Shown here: positions 4,296 through 7,320 of the stretch, piece by piece
Layout: every line of letters starts with the position of its first letter
Numbering within the stretch: position 1 is the first letter of the stretch
Made by a program: the position numbers and the translations under genes
The notes under the pieces: generated by a model
Seen by the model: the letters and a program-made list of their open reading frames with translations, nothing else
Databases searched by the model: none
What the model was told of the DNA's origin: nothing
NCBI GenBank assembly: GCA_003133345.1
Contig: PKXB01000053.1
Location: 17,725 to 25,044 of the forward strand
DNA: 7,320 nt
From: Hyphomicrobiales bacterium
Lineage (GTDB): Bacteria > Pseudomonadota > Alphaproteobacteria > Rhizobiales > Xanthobacteraceae
Direction: 5' to 3'

Positions 4296-6332
4296 ATGAA
4301 AGGGTCACAGAGGCCGAGCACGGTTAGTGACAGCGCGACCGATGGTATAGTCCGTCGGCAATCGACGCCGAAACAACCGGAAATCCTCCCTTTGACGGCC
4401 GCCATTGGCTTTAAACGCCTGGGTCTAGCCCTGCTGGCCGCGATCGCGGTCGGCGCCGGCGTGCTCGTGACGGCCGGCTACCTGATCTCGGCCGACGCGT
4501 TGCGCGGCCAGGTGCTGAGCGAAATCCGCTCCGTCACCGGCTTGAACCCGATCCTGCGCGGCGAGACCAGTGTTTCGCTTTTTCCCACCGGCAGCGTGAG
4601 CTTCGCCGATGTGGTGCTTGGCGATGCCAAGCGGCCGGCGCTCACCGCCGAGCGGCTGACCGCGCGCCTGCGCTTTTTCCCGCTGCTGGTCGGCCGGGTC
4701 GAGATTTCCGACGTGGCGCTGGAGCGGCCGATCATCGCGATCGACCAGGAGCCGAACGGCCAATCCAACTGGTCCGGCCTGATCGAGGCGCTGACGCGCA
4801 GCCAGACCAAGGACGGCCCCCGCGTCGCGGCATTCTCCGAGATGCGCATCGAGAACGGCACCGTGCTCGTGCGCAGCAAGGAAAACAAGGTCGACGAGAC
4901 GCTCACCGATGTCGCCTTTTCGCTGGCGTGGCCGTCGATCTCCAAGAGCTTTGGCGCCACCGGCCGCTTCGTCTGGCATGACGAGCCGCTCGACATGACG
5001 TTGACGCTCGGCGATTTCCCCGCCGCGCTCGCCGGCAACCGCACTGGCTTGAAGCTGCGCATCGCCGGCAGCCCGATCAAGGCAGCGTTCGAAGGCGCCA
5101 TCAGCGCCAAGCCCACCCTCAAGATCGAAGGCACGCTCGCCGCCGATGCCGCATCGATGCGCAATGCCTTGATCTGGTCCGGACAGCAGCCGCTGCCCGG
5201 CGGCGGATTCGGCCACTTCGCGATCAAGGCGCAGGCCAATGTGATGGGCGGCACGATCGGGCTTTCCAACGTCAACGTCGAGCTCGACGGCAACACCGCC
5301 GAGGGCGTACTCACCTTCGCCACCGACGGGCGCAAGACGCTGCAAGGCACGCTCGCTTCCGACACGCTCGATCTGACACCCTACGTTTCCACCGTCCGCC
5401 TGCTCACCGCCAATCAGCATGAATGGAATAACGCGCGCATCACGCTCGACGGCCTATCCGGCATGGACCTCGACCTGCGGCTGTCGGCGGCGAACGTCGT
5501 GATGTCCAACGCCAAGCTCGGCCGCACCGCTATCGGTGCAAATTTGCGCGGCGGTCATCTGGTGGTGACCGTCGGCGAGGCGCAGGCCTATGGCGGCGTG
5601 ATCAAGGGTTCGCTGACGCTCGCCAATTTCGACGCCGGCGTGGACGTCAAATCCCAGCTGCAATTCACCGACGTTGATCTGGAAAGCTGCCTTGGCCAGT
5701 TGTTCGCGCTGCACCGGATCGAGGGCAAGGGCAACCTATCCTTTGCGGTCGAAGGCAGCGGCGAAAGCGTGCTCGCGGTCACGCGCACCTTAAACGGCAC
5801 CGCCAGCCTTGTCGGGCAAAATGGCGCGCTCCTCGGTCTCAACGTGGAGCAGTTGCTGCGCCGGCTGGAGCGCCGCCCGTTGTCCGGCGGCGGTGAATTC
5901 CGCACCGGGCGCACTCCGTTCGACAAGATCGCGGTGGGGCTGAAGATCAGCCAGGGCACGGTCACGGTCGAGGACGTGAAAATCGACGGTTCGGCGGTGC
6001 GGCTGGCACTCGCCGGCTCAGCCTCGATTCCGACGCGCGAGCTCGATCTCAAGGGCACGGCCGCTCTGGTGGCCGCCGACAAGCCCGAGGCACCCGTATT
6101 CGAACTGCCCTTCATCGTGCAGGGGCCGTGGGACGACCCGATCATGCTGCCCGACCCCGAAGCCCTGATCCGCCGTTCCGGCGCGGCGGCCCCGCTGCTC
6201 AATGCGGTGCGCGATCAGCGCGCGCGCGACGCGGCGCGCTCGGTGATCGAGCGGCTGACCGGCGCCCCTATGCCCGCCGTCCCGGCGGCCGAGCAGTCCG
6301 CCGCCCCGGCGGGCGCACAAAAGCGGGAATAA
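4296..6332 (+). CDS. AsmA-like inner-membrane/periplasmic protein
   Basis: A 678-residue member of the AsmA-like group. Residues 1-40 are a polar N-terminal extension, and about 41-63 form the single membrane anchor (RLGLALLAAIAVGAGVLVTAG). The rest is a long periplasmic region of repeating beta strands. The segment after the anchor (SEIRSVTGLNPILRGETSVSL, then SVSFADVVLGD) is typical of the AsmA N-terminal domain. About 460-610 matches the AsmA C-terminal part (IEGKGNLSFAVEGSG… through FIVQGPWDDP). The tail is Ala/Pro-rich. Such proteins belong to the repeating beta-groove superfamily, implicated in phospholipid transport between the two membranes and in outer-membrane biogenesis. The first about 100 bases have a more mixed codon style than the strongly GC-rich body, and the integrase gene lies close upstream, so the true start or native promoter may have been altered. 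A start after residue 30 is possible. The DUF6460-like gene follows on the same strand. Confidence 0.87.
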   Translation: MKGSQRPSTVSDSATDGIVRRQSTPKQPEILPLTAAIGFKRLGLALLAAIAVGAGVLVTAGYLISADALRGQVLSEIRSVTGLNPILRGETSVSLFPTGSVSFADVVLGDAKRPALTAERLTARLRFFPLLVGRVEISDVALERPIIAIDQEPNGQSNWSGLIEALTRSQTKDGPRVAAFSEMRIENGTVLVRSKENKVDETLTDVAFSLAWPSISKSFGATGRFVWHDEPLDMTLTLGDFPAALAGNRTGLKLRIAGSPIKAAFEGAISAKPTLKIEGTLAADAASMRNALIWSGQQPLPGGGFGHFAIKAQANVMGGTIGLSNVNVELDGNTAEGVLTFATDGRKTLQGTLASDTLDLTPYVSTVRLLTANQHEWNNARITLDGLSGMDLDLRLSAANVVMSNAKLGRTAIGANLRGGHLVVTVGEAQAYGGVIKGSLTLANFDAGVDVKSQLQFTDVDLESCLGQLFALHRIEGKGNLSFAVEGSGESVLAVTRTLNGTASLVGQNGALLGLNVEQLLRRLERRPLSGGGEFRTGRTPFDKIAVGLKISQGTVTVEDVKIDGSAVRLALAGSASIPTRELDLKGTAALVAADKPEAPVFELPFIVQGPWDDPIMLPDPEALIRRSGAAAPLLNAVRDQRARDAARSVIERLTGAPMPAVPAAEQSAAPAGAQKRE

Positions 6333-6339
6333 GCTTATT
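6328..6339. repeat. Perfect 12-bp palindrome over the AsmA-like stop codon
   Basis: AATAAGCTTATT is fully self-complementary and contains the TAA stop at 6330-6332. It is too short and AT-rich to act as a terminator alone. It could be a binding site or chance. Confidence 0.4.
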
Positions 6340-6396
6340 AGTTACCCGTGCCGCCACTCGGCCATTTGACTATCATTGCGCCTGGAACGAATCACC

Positions 6397-6415
6397 CGCC
6401 GGCCTAGCGCCGGCG
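6397..6415. repeat. Strong GC hairpin upstream of the DUF6460-like gene
   Basis: CGCCGGC (6397-6403) pairs perfectly with GCCGGCG (6409-6415) around the 5-base loop CTAGC. It lies in the 96-base gap between the AsmA-like and DUF6460-like genes and ends 13 bases before the next ATG. There is no T-run, so if it works in RNA it may attenuate or stabilise the message rather than end it. Confidence 0.45.
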
Positions 6416-6428
6416 CGACAGGGCGCGA

Positions 6429-6689
6429 ATGCTGCACCCCATTGTCCGGACGCTGGTCAAGGTCGCGGTCGCCTCACTGGTGCTGGGGGCGATCATGGCC
6501 CATTTCGGCATCACCGTTGAGCAATTGATGCAAAAAACCGGAATCTCGGCCGAGCGAATACAGGATTACGCCCGGCGGGGCTTTGCCTGGGCTTGGCCGA
6601 ACGTGCTGCTCGGCTCGCTGGTGATCGTGCCGATCTGGTTCCTGGTCTATCTGTTCCGCCCGCCGCGCCGGCACAGCAGCAGCGATTAG
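6429..6689 (+). CDS. Small inner-membrane protein, DUF6460-like
   Basis: An 86-residue protein with two membrane segments: about 7-27 (RTLVKVAVASLVLGAIMAHFG) and about 57-76 (WPNVLLGSLVIVPIWFLVYL), ending in a basic, Ser-rich tail. The middle (ITVEQLMQKTGISAERIQDYARRGFAWA) is a polar, probably amphipathic helix. The pattern of a first helix, a short loop and a closing GxxVIVPIW motif fits the alphaproteobacterial DUF6460 family, whose function is unknown; this assignment is from memory of the family. The ATG at 6429 is preceded by AGGGCGCGA, a modest ribosome binding site. It lies 96 bases after the AsmA-like gene on the same strand, so co-transcription is possible, and it faces the glycerol kinase gene tail to tail. 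Confidence 0.75.
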   Translation: MLHPIVRTLVKVAVASLVLGAIMAHFGITVEQLMQKTGISAERIQDYARRGFAWAWPNVLLGSLVIVPIWFLVYLFRPPRRHSSSD

Positions 6690-6733
6690 CGCACGCTCGG
6701 GCGTCAGGCCGCCGGCGGCGCCGTGTCGCGAGC

Positions 6734-6765
6734 ATCCGCTTCCGGATCGAGCGCGGGAACCCGCG
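6734..6765. terminator. Hairpin pair between converging genes (tentative)
   Basis: Two stems lie in the 106 bases between the converging DUF6460-like and glycerol kinase genes. ATCCG/CGGAT (6734-6738 and 6743-6747) closes a CTTC loop, and CGCGG/CCGCG (6752-6756 and 6761-6765) closes a GAAC loop. Neither has a T-tract on either strand. Their position suits transcription termination from both sides, but the sequence alone does not prove it. Confidence 0.25.
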
Positions 6766-6795
6766 GCGCGGGGCCATAATAGTCGCCGCGAAAAC

Positions 6796-7320
6796 TCAAG
6801 CGTGCGTTAACGTGCGGCGCACCGCGTCCTGCCAGCCGGAATATTTCCGCTCGCGCTGGGATGCATCCATGTGCGGCTGGAACCTGCAGTCGAGCCGCCA
6901 TTGCGCGGCGAAACCGTCGAGATCGGGGCAGAGGCCGGCCGCCCGCCCGGCCAGATACGCCGCGCCCAAGGCCGTGGTTTCCATCACCACCGGGCGGTCG
7001 ACCGGACTGGCCAGGATATCGGCGAGGAACTGCATGGTGACGGCGCTGGCGGTCATGCCGCCATCGACGCGCAGGACGGTGGCGGCGCCGCCCGCCATCG
7101 GCCAGTCGGCATGCATGGCCGCGAGCAGGTCGCGGGTCTGGTAGCCGACCGCTTCCAGCGCCGCACGCGCAAGTTCCGAAGGTCCGGAATTGCGGGTGAG
7201 CCCGAAGATCGCGGCCCGCGCCTGCGCATCCCAATAGGGCGCGCCCAGGCCGACAAAGGCGGGCACCAGGTAGACCTGCTCGGCCGGATCGGCGCGCTCG
7301 GCCAGGCTGTCGACCTCCGA
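6796..7320 (-). CDS. glpK: Glycerol kinase, C-terminal part (gene runs off the right edge)
   Basis: The last 174 residues of an FGGY-family glycerol kinase, which uses ATP to phosphorylate glycerol to sn-glycerol 3-phosphate in the cytoplasm. The frame is open to the window edge, where it reads [20 protein letters not shown], so the start and the N-terminal sugar-binding half (roughly two thirds of the usual about 500 residues) lie outside. Recognisable landmarks are [45 protein letters not shown] (the nucleotide-binding part of the second ATPase-fold domain) and [13 protein letters not shown]. The C-terminus QREREKYSGW-like segment and AVRR also match the family ending. It ends with TGA at 6796-6798. 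GlpK is preferred over xylulokinase because of GLGAPYWD and [12 protein letters not shown]. The frame looks intact. Confidence 0.93.
   Translation of the reverse strand, partial: SEVDSLAERADPAEQVYLVPAFVGLGAPYWDAQARAAIFGLTRNSGPSELARAALEAVGYQTRDLLAAMHADWPMAGGAATVLRVDGGMTASAVTMQFLADILASPVDRPVVMETTALGAAYLAGRAAGLCPDLDGFAAQWRLDCRFQPHMDASQRERKYSGWQDAVRRTLTHA

Noticed and set aside
4425..5714. Long minus-strand open frames of up to 331 codons
   Set aside because: They are antisense shadows of the GC-rich AsmA-like gene, which has clear family features on the plus strand.
6704..7234. Minus-strand frame of 176 codons overlapping glycerol kinase
   Set aside because: It is an alternative frame of the glycerol kinase gene. 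Only its last 30 codons lie outside that gene, and they resemble nothing I know.

Overview
The window looks like an alphaproteobacterial chromosome segment, most likely order Hyphomicrobiales (the Bradyrhizobium/Rhodopseudomonas/Xanthobacteraceae side). This is judged from the GC-rich coding style, a VPLPA-type PEP-CTERM protein, an AsmA-like envelope protein followed by a small DUF6460-like membrane protein, and a glycerol kinase. No database search was possible, so the taxon is an inference.

Layout: (1) 55-601, minus strand: a secreted PEP-CTERM surface protein with a clear Shine-Dalgarno sequence and a rho-independent terminator behind it. (2) About 602-2015: a long stretch with no convincing gene but several structured elements. 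The main one is a cluster of eight GTTCCG cores in both orientations (904-1086) with a larger inverted repeat inside it. There are also nested hairpins, a perfect 12-bp palindrome and a strong ribosome binding site leading into two tiny overlapping ORFs. (3) 2016-4172: a compact mobile-element module. It holds a small valine-rich ORF, an AlpA-like winged-HTH protein of the excisionase/regulator type, a stand-alone HEAGH zinc peptidase resembling the FtsH (M41) protease domain, and a tyrosine recombinase on the opposite strand whose 3' end overlaps the peptidase gene. (4) 4296-6689, plus strand: AsmA-like protein, then the DUF6460-like protein. (5) 6796-7320, minus strand: the C-terminal part of glycerol kinase, whose gene continues past the right edge.

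Interpretation: regions 1, 4 and 5 look like host backbone. Regions 2 and 3 look like a small integrative element or a remnant of one. The integrase catalytic residues are all present, so the element could be active. The AlpA-like gene and the peptidase overlap by ATGA and must be co-expressed, which suggests a regulator/excisionase-plus-protease pair. No tRNA, convincing att direct repeat, CRISPR array or insertion sequence was found, and the left end of the element is undefined. The right end probably lies between the integrase 5' end and the first codons of the AsmA-like gene.
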